Assembly (NCBI RefSeq): GCF_025399795.1
Contig: NZ_JAODTZ010000004.1
Coordinates: 186,001 to 250,000, forward strand
Origin: Streptomyces rhizosphaerihabitans
GTDB taxonomy: Bacteria > Actinomycetota > Actinomycetes > Streptomycetales > Streptomycetaceae
Direction of reading: 5' to 3'
Length of the DNA: 64,000 nucleotides
Position numbers and translations under genes: made by a program. Shown one piece after another: positions 7,560 through 16,011 of this stretch (position 1 is its first letter; each line of letters begins with the position of its first letter). The notes beneath the pieces are model-generated. The model saw only the letters and a list, made by a program, of their open reading frames with translations, did not search any database and was not told the DNA's origin.

Positions 7560-8092
7560 GCGCAGATCGTGGAGCGCGGGACTCCGCAGGTCAAGGGTGT
7601 TACGCAGAGTATCCGAATATTCACTGGATCATCAGCTTCCGGCCTGCGCTCCTGTTGTCCGGGCGCCCTGGATTCGGTCTTCGCGACGACGCGGCCCAAG
7701 ACGAACGGGCCAGGTACGGCGAGCGCGGCCCGCGAAATCCCGCGTGTCCCGAGAGACGCGGGGCCGGATCTTCCGGTCGGGGCTTCGACTCCGCCTGAGG
7801 CGGGGCTCGACTCCGCCTGGGGCTCGGCTCCATCGGGCGCAGAGTCCGACTCCACCCCGCAGGGCTCGGTTCCGCCGGGGTCGAGGCTCGGCTCCACCCC
7901 ACAGGGCTCGGCTCGACCGGGCGCGGAGTTCGGCTCCACCCCGCAGGGCTCGGTTCCGCCGGGTCGAGGTTCGGCTCCATCCCGGCAGGGCTCGGTTCCG
8001 CCCCGCAGGGCTCGGTTCCGCCGGGCGCGGAGTTCGACTCCGCCCGGCGCGGAGTTCGGCCGCTCCGGGCGCGGAGTTCGGCTCCTCCCGGC
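7560..8092. repeat. Intergenic tract with degenerate 42-bp tandem repeats
   Basis: The 533-bp gap between the phosphatase-fold gene and the MocR gene holds, in its MocR-proximal half, imperfect tandem copies of a 42-bp unit that begins CAGGGCTCGGTTCCGCCGGG. Copies start at about 7818, 7860, 7902 and 7944, a 20-bp truncated copy lies at 7986-8005, and another full copy starts at 8006; shorter pieces of the CGCGGAGTTCGGCTC half continue to 8092. Frames running through it code only for Pro/Ser/Arg-rich low-complexity sequence, so it is treated as non-coding. 7560-7780 shows no clear feature. Confidence 0.8.
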
Positions 8093-9529
8093 TCAGGCCC
8101 GCACCTCGTCGTACGCCGCCGCCAGTCTCCGTACACCCTCCGTGATCTCCTCGGTCCCCGCCACCGCCGCGAAGCTCAACCGGATCTGGGCGGCCGGCGG
8201 TTCGGCGCTGTAGTAGGGGCGGCCGGGGGTCACGGCCACGCCCGCGCGCAGGGCGGCGGCGACGAGCGCGGACTCGTCGGTGCCGTCGGGCAGCCGGGCC
8301 CACAGGTGGTAGCCGCCGAACGGGACGTGGGGCAGGGCCAGTTCGGGGAGCCGTAGCCGCAGTGCGGCGGTCATGGTGTCGCGTCGGGCCTTCAACTCGG
8401 CCGAAACGGCGCGCAGATGACGCGGCCAGGCAGGCGAGCCGACGAGTTCGAGCGCGGCCTCCTGGAGCGGGCGCGGTACGAAGAAGGTGTCGACGACCTG
8501 GATGGCGCGCAGTCGTTCGAGCACCGGGCCGCGCGCGGCCAGTGCGCTCACCCGGAAGCTCGGCGAGGTCGCCTTGGTCAGCGAACCGACGTGCACCACG
8601 ACTCCGTCCGGGTCCTCGGCGGCCAGCGGACGCGGTAGCGGGCCCGCGTCCTCGTGCACCAGGCGGCGTACGAAGTCGTCCTCGACGACGAAGGCTCCGG
8701 CGTCCCGCGCGATGCGCAGCACCTCGCCCCGCCGCTCGGGCGCGAGCACGGCACCGGTCGGATTCTGGAAGAGCGGCTGACAGACGAAGACCCGGGCACC
8801 GGTCGCCCTGAAGGCGTCGGCGAGAAGCTCGGGCTTCACCCCGTCGGGATCCACCGGGACAGGAACGGGGCGAAGGCCGGCGGCACGGGCGATGGCCAGC
8901 ATGCCCGGATACGTGGGTGACTCGACCAGGACCGGGGCGCCGGGCGGCGCGAGCGCGCGCAGCGCGGTCGTCAGGGCGGACTGGCCGCCCGCCGCGACCA
9001 GTACCTCGGCGGCGCCGATCGCCCCGCCGATCCCGCGCGCGAACCACTCGCGCAGTTCCGGCAGACCTTCCATGGGTGGCCGGGACCAGGCGCCGGGGCG
9101 GCGGCCCGCCCGGGAGAGGGCCGTGCCCATCGCCCGTTCCGGCTGGAGCGAGGGGTGCAGATAGCCGCCGTTGAACTCGACGACACCGGGCGGTGGCGCG
9201 GCGAGCGAGGCGAGAACGCCGGAAGCGTCCACCGTGCGGGGGACCACCTCCGTCGCGGCGTCCGCGCTGAGCGCGACCTCCTGCCAGGACGTGTCGCCGG
9301 TGGACGTGATGGCGGGCCGGGGCCGCGCCCGGAAGGCGCCGGCACCGGGCCGGGTGACCACGAGCCCCTCCGCGGCCAGCTGCGCCAGCGCCCGCGACAC
9401 GGTCACCGGACTCACATGGAACCGTTCGACGAGTGCTCGGCTCGACGGCAGCTTTCCGCCTGGAGAGTAGCGGTTGAGCTCCTGTCGTAGCTGATTTGCC
9501 AGATCTCCCACACTGCTACGCTCTTGCAT
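8093..9529 (-). CDS. MocR-type GntR transcriptional regulator / aminotransferase-like protein
   Basis: 478 aa. Residues 1-70 form a GntR winged HTH (LPSSRALVERFHVSPVTVSRALAQLAAEGLV); the rest is a type I PLP aminotransferase domain with the Schiff-base lysine in G-S-L-T-K-A-T-S-P-S-F-R (Lys about 319), N-P-T-G near 256-259 and a C-terminal R-L-S-F. Such MocR proteins bind PLP-linked ligands and regulate a neighbouring gene, usually divergent; here that is an EamA exporter whose ATG overlaps this ATG by 2 bp. In-frame extension upstream would run through the exporter gene and is rejected. Confidence 0.92.
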   Translation of the reverse strand: MQERSSVGDLANQLRQELNRYSPGGKLPSSRALVERFHVSPVTVSRALAQLAAEGLVVTRPGAGAFRARPRPAITSTGDTSWQEVALSADAATEVVPRTVDASGVLASLAAPPPGVVEFNGGYLHPSLQPERAMGTALSRAGRRPGAWSRPPMEGLPELREWFARGIGGAIGAAEVLVAAGGQSALTTALRALAPPGAPVLVESPTYPGMLAIARAAGLRPVPVPVDPDGVKPELLADAFRATGARVFVCQPLFQNPTGAVLAPERRGEVLRIARDAGAFVVEDDFVRRLVHEDAGPLPRPLAAEDPDGVVVHVGSLTKATSPSFRVSALAARGPVLERLRAIQVVDTFFVPRPLQEAALELVGSPAWPRHLRAVSAELKARRDTMTAALRLRLPELALPHVPFGGYHLWARLPDGTDESALVAAALRAGVAVTPGRPYYSAEPPAAQIRLSFAAVAGTEEITEGVRRLAAAYDEVRA

Positions 9530-9546
9530 GAGAACAGAGAGTAGCG
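9463..9546. promoter_or_regulatory. Candidate MocR operator array over the divergent start codons
   Basis: GAGAGTAGCG occurs twice in direct orientation (9463-9472 and 9537-9546). A near-perfect inverted partner, GCTACGCTCT (9515-9524), pairs with AGAGAGTAGC (9536-9545) at 9 of 10 positions around an 11-bp spacer containing both start codons. Two short palindromes follow (TAGCGCTA, CTATCGATAG at 9547-9556). The arrangement fits a dimeric GntR/MocR operator controlling both genes; both transcripts would then have almost no leader. Confidence 0.6.
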
Positions 9547-10478
9547 CTATCGATAGGACCGGGATAGCGGTCAGCACCGAACCCGCGGCCGGCCTTCCAC
9601 CCCGGAGCCCCGCGCCGAGCGACCGCCGCTCGGGCACCCTCCAGGCGGCCCTCGGCGTCACCGCTTTCTCCCTCACCTTTCCCGCCACCGCCTGGGGCCT
9701 GGAGGGCTTCGGCCCCTGGTCGCTGGTGGCCGTGCGCTGCGTCCTCGCGGCGGTCGTCGCGGGCGGCTGCCTCCTCGCCCTGCGCGTCCCCCGGCCGGAC
9801 CGGCGGCACCTGGCGGGCCTCGCCGTCGTCGCCGCCGGCGTCGTGCTCGGCTTCCCTCTGCTGACGACACTCGCCCTGCGGACATCGACCACCGCCCATG
9901 CCGCCGTCGTCGTCGGGCTGCTGCCGCTCACGACCGCGGTGTTCTCGTCACTGCGCACCGGCGCACGGCCGTCGCGGATGTTCTGGCTGGCGGCCTGCGC
10001 GGGTGCGGCCGCCGTGATCGCGTTCACGGTGCAGCAGAGCGGTGGCGCAGTGACCGGTGCGGACGCCTATTTGTTCGGGGCTCTGCTGATCTGCGCGGCG
10101 GGCTACACCGAGGGCGGCCGGCTCGCCCGGCTGATGCCGGGCTGGCAGGTCATCGGCTGGGCCCTGGTCCTGTGTCTGCCGCTCAGCGTGCCCGGCGCGC
10201 TGGTGGCGCTGTCGTACGAGCCGGTGCGGCTGACGGCGCACAGTGTGACCGGGCTGCTGTGGGTCGCGGCCGGTTCGCAGTTCCTCGGCCTGGTCGTCTG
10301 GTACCGGGGGATGGCGTCGATCGGGATTCCGAAGGCCAGCCAGTTGCAGCTGGCCCAGCCGCTGCTCACACTGGTGTGGTCGGTACTGCTCCTGGGCGAG
10401 CGGCTCACACCGGCGGCACCCCTGACGGCGGCCGCCGTCCTCGTCTGCATCGCTCTCACCCAACGGGCGCGGAGCTGA
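9528..10478 (+). CDS. EamA/DMT family transporter
   Basis: 316 aa with about ten hydrophobic segments in two EamA repeats (first repeat starts LQAALGVTAFSLTFPATAWGLEGFGPWSLVAVRCVLAAVVAGG; the second ends ASQLQLAQPLLTLVWSVLLLGERLTPAAPLTAAAVLVCIAL). The P-L-x-T-x-x-x-S-x-L-L-L-G-E-R motif in the last repeat is typical of drug/metabolite exporters. Divergent from the MocR regulator with overlapping ATG codons, so it is the probable target. An amino acid or amine substrate would fit a MocR partner but is inference. Confidence 0.9.
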   Translation: MRTESSAIDRTGIAVSTEPAAGLPPRSPAPSDRRSGTLQAALGVTAFSLTFPATAWGLEGFGPWSLVAVRCVLAAVVAGGCLLALRVPRPDRRHLAGLAVVAAGVVLGFPLLTTLALRTSTTAHAAVVVGLLPLTTAVFSSLRTGARPSRMFWLAACAGAAAVIAFTVQQSGGAVTGADAYLFGALLICAAGYTEGGRLARLMPGWQVIGWALVLCLPLSVPGALVALSYEPVRLTAHSVTGLLWVAAGSQFLGLVVWYRGMASIGIPKASQLQLAQPLLTLVWSVLLLGERLTPAAPLTAAAVLVCIALTQRARS

Positions 10479-10570
10479 CCCGCACGCACGGGCCGGGCCA
10501 ACCCGCGCCCCCGGCCGTAGACTTGAGGCCACGAACCGATACTCCCGTACAGGACGAGGAGACCGTTCAG

Positions 10571-10765
10571 ATGCACGCAACCAAAGGCGACCAGCTGGTG
10601 CAGCACGGCAGGACCGTCGGCCAGCACGACAAGGTCGCGGAGATCACCGAGGTCATGGGAGCGGAAGGCGCTCCCCCCTACCGCGTGCGGTTCGAGGACG
10701 GTCACGAGGCCGTGTGCTCGCCGGGCCCGGACTCCGAGATCCGCCACCAGGACATGCCGCAGTAG
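10571..10765 (+). CDS. DUF1918 domain protein
   Basis: 64 aa, ATG at 10571 preceded by GAGGAGA. The whole protein is one small beta-barrel-like domain: GDQLVQHGRTVGQHDKVAEITEV, then P-P-Y-R-V-R-F-E-D-G-H-E and C-S-P-G-P-D-S-E-I. This is the DUF1918 pattern, a KOW/SH3-like fold common in actinobacteria with no assigned role. Its 3' end overlaps the convergent glycosyl hydrolase gene by 64 bp. Confidence 0.88.
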   Translation: MHATKGDQLVQHGRTVGQHDKVAEITEVMGAEGAPPYRVRFEDGHEAVCSPGPDSEIRHQDMPQ

Positions 10766-12048
10766 GACGAGCGGGACGTACGCCGGGAGGCCGGCGGGCG
10801 CTCGGCGCGGGGCTTCGCCGGCTGCCGGTAGTGGTCGGCGACGACCCGTGCCATGGCGCCGATGCGGTCGGCGCCCGCCTCCTTGGCGGCGAAGAAGACG
10901 TGGCCCTTCACCTCCGGATGCTTCGTGGCCAGCGTGAGATGCCGGGAGAGTTCGGCCGGATCCTGCCAGGCCGCGGGTTGTGCCGGATCGCCCGCCTTGT
11001 AGAGCGCCTCACCCGCGTACAGCTGCACGCCCGTCCCCCGGGCGACCCGCGCCCACCAGGGCAGCAGCTTCGCGTAGTCGGCGGCGGCGAAGCCGATGTG
11101 CCAGTAGAGCTGGGGGCAGATGTAGTCGATCCAGCGCTCCCTGACCCACTTCCTGGTGTCGGCGTACAGATCGTCGTACGTCTCGATACCGGCCCGGGTC
11201 TGCGAGCCGAGCGGGTCGGTCGACGCGTTGCGCCAGACCCCGAAGGGGCTGATCCCGAAGCGGACCCCGGGCCGGACCTTCTTGATGCCCGCCGCCATCT
11301 CCAGCACCAGCCGGTCGATGTTGTCGCGCCGCCAGGCCGCTCTGTCCGGGAAGCCCGCGCCGTGTTCGGCGTACGCCGCGCCGTCGTCGAAGTCCTCACC
11401 GGCCACCGGGTACGGATAGAAGTAGTCGTCCCAGTGCACACCGTCGACCGGGTACCGGCGCACCGCGTCGAGCATCGCGGTCCGGACGAACGTCCGGACC
11501 GGGGGCAGCCCGGGGTTGTAGTAGAGCTTCCCGCCGTACCGCACGATCCAGTCCGGGTGGACACGGGCGGGGTGCGAGGGGGCGAGCCTGCCGGGGTCCG
11601 GCTGCCCCGAGACGCGGTACGGGTTGAACCAGGCGTGCAGTTCCAGGCCACGCGCGTGCGCCTCCCGCACCGCGGTGCCCAGCGGGTCCCAGCCGGGGTC
11701 CTCGCCCTGGACGCCGGTCAGGTACTGGGACCACGGCTCGTACGGCGAGGGCCAGAGCGCGTCGGCGGCGGGACGGACCTGGAAGATCACGGTGTTGAGG
11801 CGCAGGCGCACCGCCGTGTCGAGACGGTCGAGCAGTTCGGCACGCTGGCGCGCGGGGCTCAGACCGGTGCGGGAGGGCCAGTCGCGGTGCGAGGTGGTCG
11901 CGATCCACATGCCCCGTACGGCTCGCGGGGCCGCCGACCGGCGCGCCGGGGCCGGGCCCTGGGCGGCCGCCGCGTCCCCCGCCGTACCGAACCCCGACAG
12001 CGTCGCGAGCGCGGCCGCCGCGAACGCCCGGCGTGGCAGTCGCCCCAT
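10702..12048 (-). CDS. Secreted family-10-like glycosyl hydrolase (GHL10/DUF4015 type)
   Basis: 448 aa. The start at 12048 is chosen because it gives a twin-arginine signal (R-L-P-R-R-A-F-A-A-A-A-L-A... ending A-A-A-A); the in-frame extension upstream is not needed. The mature enzyme has the (beta/alpha)8 pattern of the YngK/FenI-like GHL10 family: RGMWIATTSHRDWPS, LNTVIFQVRPAADALWPS, LHAWFNPYRVS, then VDGVHWDDYFYPYP and DYICPQLYWHIGF, where acidic residues lie at strand ends. Likely acts on peptidoglycan or an exopolysaccharide outside the cell (inference). The C-terminal 25 residues are encoded over the DUF1918 gene. Confidence 0.88.
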   Translation of the reverse strand: MGRLPRRAFAAAALATLSGFGTAGDAAAAQGPAPARRSAAPRAVRGMWIATTSHRDWPSRTGLSPARQRAELLDRLDTAVRLRLNTVIFQVRPAADALWPSPYEPWSQYLTGVQGEDPGWDPLGTAVREAHARGLELHAWFNPYRVSGQPDPGRLAPSHPARVHPDWIVRYGGKLYYNPGLPPVRTFVRTAMLDAVRRYPVDGVHWDDYFYPYPVAGEDFDDGAAYAEHGAGFPDRAAWRRDNIDRLVLEMAAGIKKVRPGVRFGISPFGVWRNASTDPLGSQTRAGIETYDDLYADTRKWVRERWIDYICPQLYWHIGFAAADYAKLLPWWARVARGTGVQLYAGEALYKAGDPAQPAAWQDPAELSRHLTLATKHPEVKGHVFFAAKEAGADRIGAMARVVADHYRQPAKPRAERPPASRRTSRSSYCGMSWWRISESGPGEHTAS

Positions 12049-12118
12049 ATCCGCACCCCTACGCTGTGGATCCGATCGGTCACGGACCGTACCGTCACCC
12101 AGCATGCACCACCCCGAC

Positions 12119-12171
12119 GATCGATCATCGATACTTGGGGGTAACGTGCACGTTCGGAGCAGGGACCGAAC
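12119..12171. promoter_or_regulatory. Cluster of palindromes between the hydrolase and dehydrogenase genes
   Basis: Within the 167-bp divergent gap lie a perfect 12-bp palindrome AACGTGCACGTT (12143-12154) and an inverted repeat GTTCGG-N8-CCGAAC (12152-12171), preceded by overlapping ATCGAT elements (from about 12122). These are candidate operators for one or both genes; no regulator is encoded next to them. Confidence 0.45.
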
Positions 12172-12215
12172 AACGGATGACCTGCCGGGCCGTACGGATC
12201 AGCGAAGGGGACGAT

Positions 12216-13079
12216 GTGACCGACATCGAACGCGTCGGAGTGGTGGGCTGCGGCCAGATGGGAGCCGGCATCGCCGAGGTGTGCGCCCGCGCCGGCCTGG
12301 ACGTCAAGGTCGCCGAGACCACCGGCGAAGCCCTGGAGATCGGCCGGACCCGGCTCTTCACTTCGCTCTCCAAGGCGGCCGAGCGCGGAAAGATCTCCGC
12401 GGACGAGCTCAAGGCCACTCAGGACCGGCTGAGTTTCACCACGGACCTCGGCGAGTTCGCCGACCGCGACCTGGTGATCGAGGCCGTCGTCGAGAACGAG
12501 CAGGTGAAGACCGAGATCTTCCAGGTGCTCGACCAGGTGATGACCAGGCCGGACGCGATCCTCGCCTCCAACACCTCCTCGATCCCGCTGGTGAGGCTGG
12601 CCGTCGCGACCTCGCGTCCCGACCAGGTCATCGGCATCCACTTCTTCAACCCGGCCCCGGTGCAGCAGCTCGTGGAGCTGATCCCGGCGCTGACCACCTC
12701 CGAGGGCACCATCGGCCGCGCCCAGCTGTTCGCCGAGAAGGCGCTCGGCAAGCACGCGATCCGCGCCCAGGACCGCTCGGGCTTCGTCGTCAACGCGCTG
12801 CTGATCCCCTATCTCCTGTCCGCGATCCGGATGTTCGAGTCGGGTATCGCGAGCCGCGAGGACATCGACAACGGCATGGAGATGGGCTGCGCCCACCCGA
12901 TGGGTCCGCTCAAGCTGTCCGACCTGATCGGTCTCGACACGGTGGCCTCGGTCGCGTACTCGATGTACGAGGAGTACAAGGAGCCGCTGTACGCCGCTCC
13001 CCCGCTGCTCCAGCGCATGGTGGACGCGGGACGCCTCGGCCGGAAGTCCGGCTCGGGGTTCTACACCTACGGCCAGTGA
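12216..13079 (+). CDS. 3-hydroxybutyryl-CoA dehydrogenase
   Basis: 287 aa from GTG at 12216. The Rossmann NAD motif is GVVGCGQMGAGIAE (residues 7-20); further family marks are A-S-N-T-S-S-I-P, H-F-F-N-P-A-P-V-Q-Q-L-V-E-L (catalytic His), R-S-G-F-V-V-N-A-L-L-I-P-Y and H-P-M-G-P-L-K-L-S-D-L-I-G-L-D. This is a full-length single-domain enzyme converting (S)-3-hydroxyacyl-CoA and NAD(P)+ to 3-oxoacyl-CoA, in fatty acid, butyrate or phenylacetate metabolism. It stands alone, with a strong terminator right after the stop. Confidence 0.94.
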   Translation: MTDIERVGVVGCGQMGAGIAEVCARAGLDVKVAETTGEALEIGRTRLFTSLSKAAERGKISADELKATQDRLSFTTDLGEFADRDLVIEAVVENEQVKTEIFQVLDQVMTRPDAILASNTSSIPLVRLAVATSRPDQVIGIHFFNPAPVQQLVELIPALTTSEGTIGRAQLFAEKALGKHAIRAQDRSGFVVNALLIPYLLSAIRMFESGIASREDIDNGMEMGCAHPMGPLKLSDLIGLDTVASVAYSMYEEYKEPLYAAPPLLQRMVDAGRLGRKSGSGFYTYGQ

Positions 13080-13117
13080 TAGCGGAACGCTGACTCCGTT
13101 CAGCCAAGTTCGGGCGG

Positions 13118-13155
13118 GCGCGGGCCCGGCACCCTTTCCGGTGCCGGGCCCGCGC
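13118..13155 (+). terminator. Rho-independent-like hairpin after the dehydrogenase gene
   Basis: A perfect 16-bp stem starting GCGCGGGCCCGG (13118-13133) pairs with 13140-13155 around the 6-nt loop CTTTCC, about 40 bp after the stop. There is no U tract, as is usual in Streptomyces. A second imperfect stem with GTGTGCGC/GCGCACAC ends lies at 13168-13203. Confidence 0.85.
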
Positions 13156-13282
13156 CGTTCACACGCCGTGTGCGCGCCGGGCCCGCATATGCCCGGCGCA
13201 CACGCTCCCCACACGCCCACCAGGCGAGTTGACTTTCCGTGTACGGACAAGGGATGTGCCGACTACGGAAAGGAGCGGACTC

Positions 13283-13540
13283 GTGACCGCCGACCCCGAG
13301 CATCCCGTGGCACCGAAGGAACTCGCGGAGTTACGCCGGTCTCTCGAAGTGGGGTTCACCCGCATCGAGGGAGGACTGGCACTGCTCACTCAGCGCGACG
13401 ACCAGACGGCCAAGGATCTCGATGACCTCAGCACACGGATCGTCGCGCTCGAACACACCCGCTGGCCACTGCCCACCGTCGCCGTCGTCGCGGCCGTGGG
13501 CGCACTGGCCGTCGCGGTCTGGCAGGCTCTGGGCCGCTAG
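13283..13540 (+). CDS. Small coiled-coil protein with C-terminal membrane anchor
   Basis: 85 aa; GTG at 13283 is chosen because AAGGAG lies 7 bp upstream. Residues 10-58 are helical and charged (ELAELRRSLEVGFTRIEGGL, then LDDLSTRIVALE), a likely coiled coil; residues 60-82 form one hydrophobic segment (LPTVAVVAAVGALAVAVWQAL) ending G-R. It looks like a tail-anchored protein with the coiled coil in the cytoplasm. The layout resembles small phage-derived or hypothetical membrane proteins; no function assigned. Confidence 0.75.
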   Translation: MTADPEHPVAPKELAELRRSLEVGFTRIEGGLALLTQRDDQTAKDLDDLSTRIVALEHTRWPLPTVAVVAAVGALAVAVWQALGR

Positions 13541-13568
13541 GTCCCAGGGAGCTGCGAGGGGGGACCGA

Positions 13569-14114
13569 TCAGGGCAACACGTCCTGCCCGAGCCTGAGAT
13601 GGTGCAGGAGGAGCAACGCGGCCGCCATGTTGGCGGCCGGGACCTCGCCGCGGGCGACCATGTCGGGAACGAGCTTCAGGGGAACCCATTCCCGGCGGTC
13701 CGACTCGAAGTCGTCCACAGGGTGTCCGATGTACGCACCCTCGTCGGCCCAGTAGATGTGATGCCGGGCATCGGTGAGCCCGCTGGAGGGCTCGACGCTC
13801 ATCAGATGCCGCAAGGGTCCCGGCCGCCACCCGGTCTCCTCCTCCAGTTCGCGGGCCGCCGCCGCGGCGACGTCCTCGCCGTCCTCCACGACACCCGCCG
13901 CGAGCTCCCATCCCCAGCTGTCCGTGATGAAGCGGTGCCGCCACAGGAGCAGCACCTCGTTGGCTTCGTTCACCACCGTGGCCACGGCGACGGGCCTCAG
14001 CCGGATCAGGAAATGATCGAGATGCCGCCCGTCCGGCAGCTCCACATCTGCGAGATTGACGCTGAACCAGCGGTTTTCATACACAGTTTGTTCGTTCTGT
14101 TTCGTCCACTGCAC
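13569..14114 (-). CDS. NUDIX hydrolase
   Basis: 181 aa. The Nudix box is complete: G-x5-E-x7-R-E-L-x-E-E-x-G spans GVVEDGEDVAAAAARELEEE and the following T-G. Upstream the segment WFSVNLADVELPDGRHLDHFLIRLRPVAVATVV is like ADP-ribose/ADP-sugar pyrophosphatases, so NDP-sugar or ADP-ribose is the likely substrate class. It ends convergently with the small membrane protein gene; the 166 bp upstream separate it from the NsdA-like regulator on the same strand. Confidence 0.92.
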   Translation of the reverse strand: MQWTKQNEQTVYENRWFSVNLADVELPDGRHLDHFLIRLRPVAVATVVNEANEVLLLWRHRFITDSWGWELAAGVVEDGEDVAAAAARELEEETGWRPGPLRHLMSVEPSSGLTDARHHIYWADEGAYIGHPVDDFESDRREWVPLKLVPDMVARGEVPAANMAAALLLLHHLRLGQDVLP

Positions 14115-14280
14115 GGTTCTGCCACCTTCCGCCGAGTAGATGGCAATATCGCAGCAGCGGCGTCCTGACAGCAGGGCTCACAGGGGGCAGGACGCAGCGC
14201 GCGGCGGCGGTGAACACGGTCCGGCGGAACGGTGGCCGGCATTCCGGTGAAGTTCGTGAAGCGGCTTTCCGGGGTTCTCT

Positions 14281-15621
14281 CTACAGCGGTACGCGCAGTG
14301 CGCCGTCGATGAGTTCGGCGGCCTCGGTCGTGCCCGCACAACCGCTGCGCACCAGATGCTCGCGTACCGCGCGAAGTCTGTCGCGCAGCCGCTGGGACTC
14401 CATCCCCCGTGCCTGCTCCGCCATTTGGACGGCCGTCGCCACCGCCTTGTCGGCATTGCCCTGGCGCAGTTCGATCTGGCTGAGCATGGCCAGCCGGTGC
14501 ACGCGCCCCCGGTCGTGCGCCGGAGTGTCGACGGCTGCCACGGCGTGCTCCGCGGCGGCCACCAGATCGCCGAGGCTGAGCAGTGCCTCCGCCACCTGTA
14601 CGTTGACCAGTCCCGGCTGGACATAGCCGGTCTCGTCCGGCTCGTAACCGCGCCGGATGCGCTCGGCGGCCTGCTCGGCACGCCGTATGCAGGACAGCGC
14701 GCTGCTGCCGTCGCCGAGGTGTGCGTACGCCTTGGCCTGCATCGCGTACAGGTCCGAGGCGAGCGCCGGGGTGATGTGGCGTCCCGCGGCGCGCAGCGCG
14801 GCCTCGGCGAAGGCGACCGCCTGCCGGTACTCGCGCATGAACAGCGACTGGTTGACGAGCAGGGCTATGACGTACGCGCCAAGTCCCCTGTCCCCGCTGG
14901 CCTTCGCCAGGCGCAGCGCCTGGTGGAAGTAGCGCTGGGCGAGTCCGTGCGCGTCGGAGTCGTAGGCGCAGATGCCCGCGATGGCCACCAACCCGCCGGT
15001 CGCGCGGTGGAGTTGGCGGCCGGTGGCGTCGGTGTAGCTGCCTCGCAGCAGCGGGGCGGTCTCGGAGTTGAGGAAGCCTACGATCCGGGTGCGGGTCGCG
15101 ATGCCCCCGGCCTTGCGGTACATCTGCTCGTAGTGGGCCCGTGCCGCGCGCAGCATCTCGATGTCGGCCATGCTGACGCGATGGCGGCCGCCGCGTGAGA
15201 CGTCCACGTCCTCGGGCGGGTTCTCCCACTCCCACACGGGCATCACCGCGGGGGTGCCGGTGACGGCCGGGGCGCCGAGGATGTGCGGGCGCTGCTGTTC
15301 GTCGGAGCGCCACAGGGCGGTGGCGCGTTCGACGAAACCGGAGAGCGTGCCGGCGTGCGGGGTGGAGGGTTCGCCGGGAACCCCGAGGCCGATGTCGTCG
15401 AGCGTGACGGGCCGGTGCAGTCGTCCCGCGAGCACCTCGCAGATCAGGTCGGGCACCTGGCCGCGCGGCCGCTGGCCCTTCAACCACCGTGCCACGGCGG
15501 TGTGTTCGTAGCGCAGCGCGAGACCGCGCGCCCGCCCCGCCTGGTTGACGTGGGCGGCGAGTCCCGCGTGCGAGATGCCTGCCTCGTCGAGGATCGCGTC
15601 GAGCAGAGTATTGGGCTGCAT
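14281..15621 (-). CDS. NsdA-like TPR transcriptional regulator
   Basis: 446 aa. The N-terminal 70 residues are an XRE-like HTH (LLDAILDEAGISHAGLAAHV, then YEHTAVARWLKGQRPRGQVPDLICEVLAGRL); residues about 150-440 are helical repeats of TPR type (GLAQRYFHQALRLAKASGD, LYAMQAKAYAHLGDGSSAL, LVNVQVAEALLSLGDLVAAAEHA). The organisation is that of Streptomyces NsdA/NsdB-type proteins that repress development and antibiotic production. Assignment to a specific orthologue is not possible without a search. The 390-bp upstream region carries a candidate operator at 15709-15723. Confidence 0.85.
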   Translation of the reverse strand: MQPNTLLDAILDEAGISHAGLAAHVNQAGRARGLALRYEHTAVARWLKGQRPRGQVPDLICEVLAGRLHRPVTLDDIGLGVPGEPSTPHAGTLSGFVERATALWRSDEQQRPHILGAPAVTGTPAVMPVWEWENPPEDVDVSRGGRHRVSMADIEMLRAARAHYEQMYRKAGGIATRTRIVGFLNSETAPLLRGSYTDATGRQLHRATGGLVAIAGICAYDSDAHGLAQRYFHQALRLAKASGDRGLGAYVIALLVNQSLFMREYRQAVAFAEAALRAAGRHITPALASDLYAMQAKAYAHLGDGSSALSCIRRAEQAAERIRRGYEPDETGYVQPGLVNVQVAEALLSLGDLVAAAEHAVAAVDTPAHDRGRVHRLAMLSQIELRQGNADKAVATAVQMAEQARGMESQRLRDRLRAVREHLVRSGCAGTTEAAELIDGALRVPL

Positions 15622-16011
15622 GGGAGGCCCCCCGAGTAGCTCGTTGCCGACGGCGCCGGTCGTGCCCGACCGCGCCCGACCGCACCAGAGAGAGTAGTGC
15701 GTCCCCTTTCACACGGGGTGTGATGGGAATGCCCGTATCCGCGCTGTACGCGCGCTGTCGCGGAGAGTTTCGTACCGGTTGACTGAAATGCCTCGCAAGA
15801 GGCCGGCCGGGCCGCCGGCTCCCCCTCGTACAGTGCGGCGGCCCGCTCCGCGCCGTCCGCCCGGCCGCCTGCCCGACACTCCGTGGCCGGGCGGACGGCA
15901 GAGCCGGCCCGGCCGGGGCGACCGCGGGACCCCGGTCGTCCGGGTGCGGGTCCCGTGGCCGGTCACTCTTCGGACACGCGGAGCCGCATGCCACCGCTCC
16001 CAGGACCTTTC
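15622..16011. promoter_or_regulatory. Upstream region of the NsdA-like gene with inverted repeat
   Basis: This gap of about 390 bp contains TCACAC-GGG-GTGTGA (15709-15723), a 6-bp-arm inverted repeat about 90 bp upstream of the NsdA-like start, a plausible operator. The GC-rich part 15800-15960 holds CCGGCCGGG-type inverted pieces that could terminate the phosphatase transcript. No gene is supported here. Confidence 0.45.

Noticed and set aside
7560..7790. Cobalamin riboswitch ahead of the CobC-like gene
   Set aside because: No B12-box-like element was recognised and no cobalt or B12 gene is adjacent.
7621..8136. Minus-strand Pro/Ser/Glu-rich frame over the 42-bp repeats
   Set aside because: Only translates the repeat, no ribosome site, and overlaps the end of the MocR gene.
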